This document shows positions 20,377 to 28,455 of a stretch of DNA of 58,910 bases, piece by piece. This stretch comes from Peribacillus deserti (lineage in GTDB: Bacteria > Bacillota > Bacilli > Bacillales > DSM-1321). The notes beneath the pieces are model-generated. The model was not told the DNA's origin, searched no databases, and saw only the letters and a list, made by a program, of their open reading frames with translations. Within the stretch, counting starts at the first letter, position 1; every line of letters begins with the position of its first letter. The position numbers were made by a program, and so were the translations under genes. Location of the stretch: positions 1 through 58,910 of the forward strand of contig NZ_PGUY01000007.1 of NCBI RefSeq assembly GCF_002863585.1. Reading direction: 5' to 3'.

Positions 20377-20755
20377 TGATTTCACTATTTTTAAAAAATC
20401 AGCAGTTTGTATTATGTCGATCCACTTCATTACTGGCATGCTATAGACGTCATTCCTGGGGAATTTACCATGAATAAATTTGGGAAAGCAGTGGAAAACC
20501 CAGAAAAAGGAATATTTGTAATATGAACGTGGTACAATATGAAACCGAGTTTATCAGAATTATATTTGTATTTGCGCACTGAAGAAGGCAAGACTAAGTT
20601 GCCAAGGATTCTAATAGTTGCTGGAAAAACTACATAGAAAACATGATTGAGTCCTTCAAATGAAGTGTATTAGGTAACAAGCTTCACAAAAAAATAAAGA
20701 ATAATACCACAAGTAGACTTTAAATAAGCCAAGACCTGGGGTTCTTTTTGTGATT
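20377..20755 (+). pseudogene. Relic stretch with HxlR 3' end and terminator copy
   Basis: At about 20400-20525 an open piece reads YYVDPLHYWHAIDVIPGEF; I do not recognise it. At 20576-20661 the sequence codes in changing frames for EEGK..LP.I and CWKNYIENMIESFK, the tail of an HxlR-type gene. The 20690-20755 part is a degraded copy of the terminator at 11390. This is a decayed duplicate of the 11040-11436 segment. Confidence 0.6.
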
Positions 20756-20878
20756 AATGATCGGTATGGAATGCTTAAAGGGTTACAATCTGGAAAGATG
20801 CAAATAATATTTCTATGAAAAATAGCATTCCTGTTAATCATAACAGAAGAATAAAACAATTTAATTTTGGGTGTGATT

Positions 20879-21736
20879 ATGAATAAATTTGTTGAATATG
20901 TGTTTATAACTTTGGGGGCATCAATGGTTGCCTTGGGAATAGAAACAATGTTAGCACCAAACGGGCTAGTAGATGGTGGTGTTACAGCGTTATCGATTAT
21001 GGCGAATGCAATATGGGGAATTCCAATTTATGTTGTGTTATTGGGATTAAACATTCCTATCTTAATCTTTACATCCAAAGAAGTTGGGCAAACCTTTGTA
21101 ATTAGAACTCTGTATGCAAATATCATTACCACCATTGGTTTAGTACTATTTAAATCAATCCCGCCTATTACTCAGTCAGACGTGTTAATTGTCTTATATG
21201 GCGGAGTAGTCTTAGGTGTAGGCATAGGGATTGTTGTAAAATTTGGTGGTGCAATAGACGGCACAGAAATGCTTGCAATTTGGTTTAACCAACACTATCG
21301 ATTTCCAATTGCTTCATTTTTATTAGCAGTGAATTCTGCCATCTTTACGATTACGGCCTTTGTCTATTCGTTAGAACAGGCTATGCTCTCTCTAGCCGTT
21401 TTTTATATTGTGACGAAAATGATTAATTATGTTTTAGATGGATTAAATCACGGGAAAGCTGTAATGATTATTTCAGAAAAACCTGATGAAGTAGGAGATA
21501 GTATTATCAAAAATCTAAACATCAGCATCACATATTTGTATGGGGAGGGCGGGTTTTTAGGTCAAAGAAAGAAGATTATATATTGTATTACCGACAGGTT
21601 CATTTTTTCCAAATTAAAAAGTGTTGTTTTAGCAAAAGATCCAAAAGCTATAATGGAGGCTTCCTATGTTTGTGAAACATCTGGTATAGATAGGTCGCTT
21701 ATATTACCCAATTCAAATTCTTCCGAAAAATCCTAA
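20879..21736 (+). CDS. YitT family membrane protein
   Basis: A 285-residue integral membrane protein with five or six hydrophobic segments in the first 190 residues and a C-terminal DUF2179-type soluble domain (KAVMIISEKPDEV to ASYVCETSGID). Conserved NGLVDGGVTALS and GGAIDGTEMLA are YitT-family marks. The ATG at 20879 is the likely start; the site before it (GGGTGTG) is weak. Transport role is suspected for the family but not settled. No partner is adjacent. Confidence 0.88.
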   Translation: MNKFVEYVFITLGASMVALGIETMLAPNGLVDGGVTALSIMANAIWGIPIYVVLLGLNIPILIFTSKEVGQTFVIRTLYANIITTIGLVLFKSIPPITQSDVLIVLYGGVVLGVGIGIVVKFGGAIDGTEMLAIWFNQHYRFPIASFLLAVNSAIFTITAFVYSLEQAMLSLAVFYIVTKMINYVLDGLNHGKAVMIISEKPDEVGDSIIKNLNISITYLYGEGGFLGQRKKIIYCITDRFIFSKLKSVVLAKDPKAIMEASYVCETSGIDRSLILPNSNSSEKS

Positions 21737-21924
21737 TATTGTTTGAACCGTTAAGATTTTTTAAAGTGGATAATATTTAATGGTAGGTAAATTATACCGA
21801 TTTGTATAGGTGTGATTACACCTACAGAAAACTGCAGGGCCGATGACGCAGTGATAAGCAAAAACATCTCAACGAACCGTTAATGCTCGGTAATTTTTTT
21901 CAACACTATTATCTAAAAAGTTTT
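21737..21924. other. Intergenic stretch with small hairpins
   Basis: Includes TAGGTGTGATTACACCTA, a short hairpin, and GC-richer patches up to 21895, then a T run. I compared it by eye with common riboswitch cores and saw no match. Confidence 0.35.
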
Positions 21925-21957
21925 AAAGATCCTCGTAACACTGACGGGGATCTTTTT
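21925..21957 (+). terminator. Terminator after yitT-like gene
   Basis: Stem AAAGATCC / GGGATCTTT with T run. Confidence 0.8.
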
Positions 21958-22029
21958 GTTTTATGTAATCTTATTTAAAACGAACAAAAGTCATTGGTAT
22001 ATAAAAGTATAATATATATATATTTATAT

Positions 22030-22082
22030 ACTATATATTAAAAAAGTGCGTACTGTGAATGTTTTATTGTAGGTATTATACT
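22030..22082 (+). promoter_or_regulatory. Promoter of the 22233 gene with proposed HxlR box
   Basis: ACTAT (22030-22034), 11 bases, GTGCGTACT (22046-22054), 22 bases, -10 TATACT (22077-22082). Element and spacings are the same as at hxlA and zwf. The -35 position (TGTGAA) is poor. Confidence 0.75.
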
Positions 22083-22232
22083 AACATCTATGCCGTGAGC
22101 CAATCTTATTTAAAGTTAGAGAACGTAAGGAATAAGAACACATAACAATTTTTAGTAGGAAGAATGAAGATATTTTAGTAAACAAGCTGTAAATATTAAC
22201 TCAATCCGCAAGGTGAAAAGGGAGTGAAAAAT

Positions 22233-22736
22233 ATGAATGTATTGGATGCGAAAATAATAAATACCCAATACGGTATGGAAACCTATTTAGACTTTGTGGA
22301 AAATGTGGAGGTTAAAGAACTTCATTATTCTACAGAGATAGCCCCATTTTACGAAATTACAATAGGGGTAGAGTATTTTCTGTTAAAGGAAGAAAAATAT
22401 TATGACAGTAGAAAGAATTATTTTCGTATCCGTATGAATGCTGATATGAGTTGTATGACACTAAGGGAAACAAAAACGGAAAGCTTATTTGCTGTGAAAA
22501 ACGAGTTTGAGAGAGATGCAACAAAGGAGCTGGTTGGGGAATGGCTCATCAAAACCAATGCGTTTAACCAAGTTATAAATGATCTGATTGAACAAAAGAA
22601 AATGGAAAACGTTCAAACAGAGGAACACATCCAAATAGTCTTAGGAACCATAAGGTTTTTGGACAAGTTATTAAAACTCAACACAGAAGTCATTTTGGGT
22701 GCAAACGTTGAGAGAGATCCTGAGTATGCTCATTAG
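22233..22736 (+). CDS. Unknown protein under an HxlR-type promoter
   Basis: A 167-residue paralogue of the protein at 17094, predicted cytosolic, rich in acidic and basic residues. Conserved blocks are NVLDAKIINTQYG (start), PFYEI..G.EYFLL, NYFRIRM, LRETKTESLFAVK, ELVGEWLIKTNAF and GTIRFLDKLL. ATG at 22233 follows AAAAGGGAG; an in-frame earlier start lies in that site. I do not recognise the family and found no catalytic motif. Its promoter shares the (A/C)CTAT-N11-GTGCGTACT element with hxlA and zwf, so it is probably formaldehyde-induced. Confidence 0.87.
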   Translation: MNVLDAKIINTQYGMETYLDFVENVEVKELHYSTEIAPFYEITIGVEYFLLKEEKYYDSRKNYFRIRMNADMSCMTLRETKTESLFAVKNEFERDATKELVGEWLIKTNAFNQVINDLIEQKKMENVQTEEHIQIVLGTIRFLDKLLKLNTEVILGANVERDPEYAH

Positions 22737-22825
22737 TAACCTTTAACTATAGTTTAATTATGAATTATTATGTGATTTTAAAAAATAATAAGAGAATACT
22801 GATACAGCTTCCCCTACTTCATTAA

Positions 22826-22993
22826 GGAAAATTACGGACTATGATAAGGGAGTCAAGTATCCGGTTTTTTTGTTATGAAATCACGCTTGACATTGCCATT
22901 ATTGATCCAGAGTTAACTTATTCCAGGCCGGCTTCGATCGTAGCTTATACGGGTATGGATGCTTTGACACATGGTATTGAAGCATATGTGTTT
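22826..22993 (+). pseudogene. Internal fragment of iron alcohol dehydrogenase
   Basis: The bases code for ITDYDKGVKYPVF, then after a frameshift YEIT.DIAIIDPELTYS and AYTGMDALTHGIEAYV, matching residues of about 150-215 of the alcohol dehydrogenase at 25286. Both ends of the gene are missing. Like the intact gene it is followed by a DJ-1/PfpI gene (23040), so it is the rest of a duplicated adh-pfpI pair. Confidence 0.88.
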
Positions 22994-23039
22994 GTAAACA
23001 CTAATATTTCTAATAAAAAGTTGAATGAGAGGTATTTTT

Positions 23040-23591
23040 ATGAGTAAGAAAATATTGATTGTTACTGGAGATGCTGTTGAGGCACTTGAAGTTTTTTATC
23101 CTTATTATCGTTGTCTTGAAGAAGGATTCGATGTATCCATTGCTTCCCCTTCTGTTAAAAAGTTGCGCACAGTTAGCCATGATTTTATAGAGGGAATGGA
23201 GACATTTGAGGAAAAACCAGCATACAACCTTGAATCACATGTAGCTTTCAAAGATGTTAATCCGGAGCAGTATGACGGATTGATCATTCCGGGAGGACGT
23301 GCGCCAGAATACATTCGCATGTTTGATGAAGTCCCAAAGATTGTCAGCCATTTCTTTGAAGCCAATAAGCCAGTTGGGGCGATTTGCCATGCGGCACAGC
23401 TTTTGACTGTCATTCCAGACTTAATGAAAGGCCGGGAGTATACAGCTTATCCTTCTGTTGAGCCTGATGTAAGAGCCTGCGGAGCTACGTATATAAATAA
23501 AAACGTGCATACTCACCAAAATCTTGTGTCAGGTCAGGCATGGCCGGATTTACCAACATTCATGAGGGAATTTATTAACATGCTGAAGTAA
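23040..23591 (+). CDS. DJ-1/PfpI family protein (paralogue 2)
   Basis: A 183-residue protein with LIIPGGRAPEYIR and the nucleophile elbow GAICHAAQLL (Cys near residue 104). It differs from the gene at 24623 at few positions, so the two come from a recent duplication. ATG at 23040 follows GAGAGGT. It probably acts on carbonyl-damaged molecules or related substrates; activity is not readable. The preceding adh copy is broken, so it is expressed from an unknown promoter. Confidence 0.88.
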   Translation: MSKKILIVTGDAVEALEVFYPYYRCLEEGFDVSIASPSVKKLRTVSHDFIEGMETFEEKPAYNLESHVAFKDVNPEQYDGLIIPGGRAPEYIRMFDEVPKIVSHFFEANKPVGAICHAAQLLTVIPDLMKGREYTAYPSVEPDVRACGATYINKNVHTHQNLVSGQAWPDLPTFMREFINMLK

Positions 23592-23603
23592 TTGTAAACT
23601 TAT

Positions 23604-23815
23604 TCGAGTACTGCACCCCAAAAGTTAGAGTGAAAACTACTTTTGGGGTGTATTATTATGGCTAAATTTAATGAAGAATTTAAATTAAGGGTAAATTGGT
23701 ATATATTTACAAAAAAGCATGGTATGGAAGACAGTACCCCGATTATAAGGTGGGTAAAAGCATTCGAGAAATCGGAGTGGAAGAGAGGAAGAAGCATAGG
23801 GTAACCCAGCATATA
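23604..23815 (+). mobile_element. IS3-family element relic (left end and orfA)
   Basis: Begins with the end-like GTACTGCACCCCAAAAGTTA and a start of OrfA (MAKFNEEFKLRV), then jumps to KKHGM and WVKAFEK with internal deletion and ends early. No OrfB follows. The 215 bases up to the att copy at 24034 contain an imperfect inverted pair around GGTAAATCA / TGATTTACC and nothing else recognised. Confidence 0.65.
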
Positions 23816-24033
23816 ATCATCTCCCACCATCACCAAAGCCGTGTAATATGTCTAGTTATAAAAAACAATTTTGGTTATCTAAAGACCTAAAAAGAATGTT
23901 AACATTTTGCTAACGCAATCCCATAAAAAACGGTAAATCACCGTTAAAGATGTTACAGCCAACAATATCCAAAACGTTGATTTACCGCGTTTTTCGCACC
24001 TCTCGTTAACAATATTACACTCTAGCAGCCTAC

Positions 24034-24049
24034 GGGCGGCATGATGTAA
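24034..24049 (+). repeat. Attachment-site copy 2
   Basis: GGGCGGCATGATGTAA, identical to the last 16 bases of groEL, standing alone without any groEL sequence before it. An integrase 3' end follows at 24139. Confidence 0.85.
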
Positions 24050-24138
24050 TTAGGGTCTATAAACCCTTTTACATCAAGGTTTTAACCCTGTTAGGACTTT
24101 ATTTGTCCGCGGATTTGTCCGCAAAATTAGATATACAA

Positions 24139-24445
24139 CTATAAGAGAAGGTCTTTCATCAGTTTACTGAATTGTTGGGAGGCCTTTTCTTCCATATTCG
24201 CGGTCATATGAGCATAGATATTCATGGTAGTATTTATATCTGTGTGGCCTAATCTCTGCTGGATTTCCTTTATACCTACACCCGCTTCGATTAATAAAGA
24301 AGTGTGAGTATACCGGAAAGAGTGTGGCGTAATATTTTTTTCTATCCCTGCTATTTTAAGCAGCCTCTTTAGTCTTGTTTCAAAAACTTTCCTTAATTGC
24401 GGATGGCCATCTTCTCGAGGGAAGTAATGGACCTCCGTGTTTTAC
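24139..24445 (-). pseudogene. Tyrosine integrase, C-terminal part (copy B)
   Basis: About 100 codons remain open on the minus strand: EVHYFPREDGHPQLRK, then ITPHSFRYTHTSLLIEAG with the H-x-x-R catalytic box, then QRLGHTDINTTMNIYAHM with the second His and the nucleophilic Tyr, ending KLMKDLLL and TAG. The N-terminal two thirds are gone. The gene end faces the att copy at 24034, the usual layout for a phage-type integrase next to its site. It is the best preserved of the integrase relics. Confidence 0.92.
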
Positions 24446-24622
24446 CAGTTAACTATTGTCGTTGTCGTTATAACATGCCCAATTTCATACCAATAAAAAA
24501 CAATTCTTGTTATTTTCAGCACTAAAATAAGCAGCTGCCTTCCATTGGAAGTTTAGCTGCTTGTAAGTAAAGAGTATTCCCTTTTTCTTAAAAACGTAAA
24601 AACTTGACTTGTCACAAAGAGC

Positions 24623-25174
24623 CTACTTCAGTAAGGTGATAAACTCCCTCATGAATGTTGGTAAATCTGGCCATGCCTGACCTGAAACAAGATTTTGATG
24701 AATATGCACGTTCTTGTTGATATACGTAGCCCCACAAGCTTTTACATCCGGCTCGACAGAAGGATACGCTGTATATTCCCGGCCTTTCATCAAATCTGGA
24801 ATTACGGTCAACAGCTGTGCCGCATGGCAAATCGCTCCAACCGGCTTATTCACTTCAAAGAAATGGCCCACAATCCTTGGCACTTCATCAAACATTCGGA
24901 TGTATTCTGGCGCACGTCCTCCCGGAATGATCAATCCGTCATATTCTTCAGGATGGACATCCTTGAATGCAACATGTGATTCGAGGCGATACGCAGGTTT
25001 TTCCTCAAATGTCTCCATTCCCTCTATAAAGTCATGACTGACGGTACGCAGCTTTTTAATAGAAGGGGAAGCGATGGTAACATCATAACCTTCTTCGAGA
25101 CAGCGATAGTAGGGATAAAATACCTCAAGTGCCTCTACCGCATCACCCGTAACAATTAATACTTTTTTACTCAT
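24623..25174 (-). CDS. DJ-1/PfpI family protein (paralogue 3)
   Basis: A 183-residue close paralogue of the protein at 23040 with the same GGRAPEYIR and GAICHAAQLL motifs. The start at 25174 follows GAGGT; two further codons upstream are also open. It lies 111 bases after the alcohol dehydrogenase on the same strand and is probably read with it. The intact adh-pfpI pair here is the parent form of the broken pair at 22826-23591. Confidence 0.89.
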   Translation of the reverse strand: MSKKVLIVTGDAVEALEVFYPYYRCLEEGYDVTIASPSIKKLRTVSHDFIEGMETFEEKPAYRLESHVAFKDVHPEEYDGLIIPGGRAPEYIRMFDEVPRIVGHFFEVNKPVGAICHAAQLLTVIPDLMKGREYTAYPSVEPDVKACGATYINKNVHIHQNLVSGQAWPDLPTFMREFITLLK

Positions 25175-25285
25175 GAACATACCTCACATTCATCATATAT
25201 AAGACTAGAATGACCAGGAATAAAAACATTTATCCTGGTTTTCGCATTATCACAAACGAAATATTACTGACTCTTCAGGCTCTCA

Positions 25286-26452
25286 TTAAAAGTTGATTTT
25301 ATCTCCGTTGTAAGCAGCAATGTAGATTTTTTTCATATCCTCTATTGATACTTGTCTCGGGTTTGATGGAGTACACGGGTCTTCAACAGCCCCCTCGGCC
25401 ATCTGGTCCAGGTGTTTGTGAAATTCTGCCTCATCCACACCAAATTCCTTTAAAGTGAGCGGAAGATTTAAAGATTTGTTTAAGCGGCGTATCAGTTCTG
25501 TTAATGAATCAATTAATTCATCGTCTGTGCTACCATCTAAACCAAGCATCCTTGCAATGTCAGCATACCTTGAACTTTCAGCCTTTTTATTATAATCAAT
25601 TACGTACGGGAGATAGAGTGCATTAGCTGTTCCATGCGGAATTTTAAAAATCGCCCCACTCTTATGGGACAGGCTGTGGACAATTCCTAGGAATCCATTT
25701 GAAAAGGCCATGCCTGCAATGGCTTGTGCATAATGCATTTCTGCTCTTGCAGCTTTATCACCAGATGCGGATTTTTCTATATTTTCTACAACCTGCCTGA
25801 TCGACTGCATTGCCAACGGATCAGTAAAAGAGTTATGCGCAGTGGACACATAAGCTTCTATACCGTGTGTTAAGGCATCCATTCCCGTATAAGCTACAAT
25901 GGGAGCCGGCATGGAATACGTCAACTCAGGATCAATAATTGCGATATCGGGCGTGATCTCATATCCGAATACCGGATACTTAACTCCCTTATCATAGTCT
26001 GTAATAACAGAAAATGGTGATACATCGCTGCCTGTTCCACTAGTTGTTGAAATCGCGATGAAACGCGCCTTCTTACGCAATGTCGGCAGTACGTTGGGAG
26101 CCTTGATCTGATCAAATGGCAGCTCAGGGTTTTCGTAAAAAATCCACATTAGCTTTGCCGCATCAAGTGGCGATCCACCACCAGCGGCAATGATCCAATC
26201 CGGCTGGAATTCTTCCATTTTCTTGCCCCCGTTTTGGGCGGTTGTTATTGATGGATCGTTTTCAACGCCTTCAATTAGTTGGGTTTCTATGCCAGCCTCA
26301 CGCAAATGGGATTCGATTTTATCCAAATAACCGGACTTTTTAATCGATTGACCTCCAATAACAATGGTCGCTTTTTTCCCTTTAAGGCTTTTCAATACTT
26401 CCAGCGACCCTTCCCCAAAGTAAACATCTCTCGGAATTGTAAAACGGTACAT
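25286..26452 (-). CDS. Iron-containing alcohol dehydrogenase
   Basis: A 388-residue group III (iron-dependent) NAD(P)-alcohol dehydrogenase. GGGSPLDAAK near residue 94 binds the cofactor; ISTTSGTGSDVS, MDALTHGIEAYV and the His-rich VHSLSHKSGAIFKIPHG supply the metal site. The family includes butanol and NAD-dependent methanol dehydrogenases; the sequence is not especially close to B. methanolicus Mdh by eye, so methanol use is not claimed. Reduction of toxic aldehydes is equally possible. ATG at 26452 follows AAAGGAGAG. Confidence 0.93.
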   Translation of the reverse strand: MYRFTIPRDVYFGEGSLEVLKSLKGKKATIVIGGQSIKKSGYLDKIESHLREAGIETQLIEGVENDPSITTAQNGGKKMEEFQPDWIIAAGGGSPLDAAKLMWIFYENPELPFDQIKAPNVLPTLRKKARFIAISTTSGTGSDVSPFSVITDYDKGVKYPVFGYEITPDIAIIDPELTYSMPAPIVAYTGMDALTHGIEAYVSTAHNSFTDPLAMQSIRQVVENIEKSASGDKAARAEMHYAQAIAGMAFSNGFLGIVHSLSHKSGAIFKIPHGTANALYLPYVIDYNKKAESSRYADIARMLGLDGSTDDELIDSLTELIRRLNKSLNLPLTLKEFGVDEAEFHKHLDQMAEGAVEDPCTPSNPRQVSIEDMKKIYIAAYNGDKINF

Positions 26453-26529
26453 ATGTGCTCTCTCCTTTTCTTTCGTAATGGAACTGTAACAGTTTTCCCC
26501 TAAGGTTATGTCAAAAAAACAAAAATCAA

Positions 26530-26628
26530 CTAATTGTTAAACTTAAGGTCATCTCTAACTACTTTCTGTTCATCAATTTCTTCATCAAGTAATATTTCAT
26601 GTTTCTCTGGAATTTTTTCCAAATCCAA
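26530..26628 (-). CDS. Possible 32-residue acidic peptide upstream of adh
   Basis: TTG at 26628 shortly after AAAGGGGTGA, reading DLEKIPEKHEILLDEEIDEQ and on to a TAG at 26530. It lies on the same strand just before the alcohol dehydrogenase. No similarity is recognised, and the site-to-start distance is short, so it may be chance. The remaining 26453-26887 sequence shows no other gene. Confidence 0.3.
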   Translation of the reverse strand: MDLEKIPEKHEILLDEEIDEQKVVRDDLKFNN

Positions 26629-26887
26629 ATCACCCCTTTTATTTCATTACTCAATTAGGCAGGAGCTTTTCTTACTAAACTGCCTGTTAGTGGATCTGTC
26701 TAGAATAAAAGAAAATTAAGATGGCACGAATGAAGTAAAGTAGTATTTAGAGTAAGAAGATTTTCACTTTAACATAATATAGAATGAAAGCCTGAACTAA
26801 TTATTTGTTAAGAGGAAGCTAAATCGTATACAATATGTCAGCTAGTATCAAATTGAAATTTTACTATGAGAAGAGGTTCAATTCATC

Positions 26888-27562
26888 ATGAGCAATGAAA
26901 ATACAAAAAAACTGGACATCCTTTCTGCATTCAACTTTCGCCATGCAACAAAGGTGTTTAACGGAACAAAGAAAATTTCCGATGAGGATTTTACATTCAT
27001 TTTAGAAACAGGCCGGTTGTCCCCAAGTTCTGTTGGATACGAGCCATGGAAATTCCTTGTTGTGCAAAATAAGGAGTTTCGTGAAAAGCTAAGAGAGGTT
27101 TCATGGGGTGCCCAAGGACAGCTACCGACTGCAAGCCATTTTGTTGTTATTCTTGCACGTACAGATGTAAGGTATGATTCTGAGTATGTGCAGCAGTTGC
27201 AGAAGCATGTGAAGCATATGCCTGATGATTTGCTAGAGCAACTGAAGCCTAGATACAGAAGTTTTCAAGAGGAAGATCAGCACCTGTTTGAAAGCGACCG
27301 GGCATTGTTTGATTGGGCGAGCAAGCAAACATATATTGCGCTTGGCAATATGATGACCGCTGCGGCGCAAATCGGCATTGACTCTTGTCCGATTGAAGGC
27401 TTTAGCTATGACAAAGTAAATGAGATTTTGGAGAAGGAAGGACTTCTTGAAAATGGCAAGCTTGCTGTATCTGCTATGGTTGCCTTTGGCTATCGCGCCG
27501 AGGATCCGACGCGTCCGAAAACGCGAAGAACTATGGAAGATGTTGTACAGTGGATTAACTAA
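26888..27562 (+). CDS. Nitroreductase family NAD(P)H oxidoreductase (YfkO-like)
   Basis: A 224-residue FMN-dependent nitroreductase. FNFRHATKVF binds FMN phosphate; ETGRLSPSSVGYEPWKFLVV and ALGNMMTAAAQIGIDSCPIEGF are family marks. It is close to B. subtilis YfkO. Such enzymes reduce quinones, nitro compounds or other electrophiles. ATG at 26888 follows GAAGAGG at an eight- to ten-base distance. Single gene between non-coding stretches. Confidence 0.92.
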   Translation: MSNENTKKLDILSAFNFRHATKVFNGTKKISDEDFTFILETGRLSPSSVGYEPWKFLVVQNKEFREKLREVSWGAQGQLPTASHFVVILARTDVRYDSEYVQQLQKHVKHMPDDLLEQLKPRYRSFQEEDQHLFESDRALFDWASKQTYIALGNMMTAAAQIGIDSCPIEGFSYDKVNEILEKEGLLENGKLAVSAMVAFGYRAEDPTRPKTRRTMEDVVQWIN

Positions 27563-27661
27563 CAAAGTAAAGAATTCTAGTGCAAAGATGATTACAAAAC
27601 AACATAAGACTTGAATTTAATCCTAACATTCGGATTATGTACAAGGCCACTTTGGGATTTT

Positions 27662-27696
27662 GGGTAAGTTCACCCCTCGGTGAACTTACCCTTTTA
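27662..27696 (+). terminator. Terminator after nitroreductase 1
   Basis: Stem GGGTAAGTTCACC / GGTGAACTTACCC, then TTTTA. Confidence 0.85.
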
Positions 27697-27835
27697 CCTA
27701 TTGCCTGCGTTACTTAAAAAAACAATTTCCCTCTAATATATAGAGATAATAATATGAAGGAACAGATAAAAAGAGTAGTTCATCAAATATCAGAGAAATG
27801 CAAATTAAGTACTGACATAACAATCACCATTCAAA

Positions 27836-27866
27836 AAAGCTGATCTGACTATAGATCAGCTTTTAA
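27836..27866. terminator. Second terminator-like hairpin
   Basis: Stem AAAAGCTGATCT / AGATCAGCTTTT, symmetrical. The 27697-27835 stretch before it and 27867-28157 after it hold no recognised gene. Confidence 0.75.
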
Positions 27867-28157
27867 ATCATTTTTTTCGTAATCCTTTTCCTTTAGTCTG
27901 TATCAACAGTATGGGGTCAAATACATATTATTGAATCTAGAGTGATAATAATTCCTGTTCCTGAACTCCCATGAAAATAAAAACTGAAAAAAGGCATACA
28001 AAAATAGACTCAAAAAGGCTGGGCCTCATAAAAGTTAGATCTAAAATTTGTGGTACATGGCTTGAATTCAGGCCCTTCTCGGTGGAGTAAAAATAAGTGC
28101 AGCTGGAGCAACAACCAGAATTAGGATTAATCTCCCATGAGTGCTACCCATCAAGGG

Positions 28158-28207
28158 TGCGGCTTCTCATCAGTTCACTGAACTTTTGGGAGGCTTCTTT
28201 TTTCACT
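28158..28207 (-). pseudogene. Integrase 3' end relic (copy C)
   Basis: CTTCTCATCAGTTCACTGAAC and GGGAGGCTTCTTTTTTC resemble the integrase tails at 10432, 24139 and 41058. No att copy is visible directly before it, so it was probably separated by rearrangement. Confidence 0.5.
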
Positions 28208-28455
28208 TATTGGGTTACTAAAGGTACATATGTTTTCGACTGTCTAAGTGAGACACCAGCCTCAGGTAGAAACGATGATGGGTGTATCTTAGATGGAATG
28301 TTGACAAGTGGCTATTTTGTACAGCCCCCCGCGGGCCACACAGATTAGATGCCATAACCTACAATTTTATGATCGATAAACAGACCAGGCACTAGAAAAA
28401 ATTTTAATCATATATAGGTGATATCCCGTGCGAACTTGATGAGGAGGATCATATC

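Noticed and set aside
21790-21900. Possible riboswitch or small RNA after the yitT-like gene
   Set aside because: Hairpins are short and no known aptamer core is recognisable; not enough for a call.
25286-26452. Calling this alcohol dehydrogenase a methanol dehydrogenase
   Set aside because: The formaldehyde genes make it tempting, but the sequence by eye is not close to B. methanolicus Mdh.
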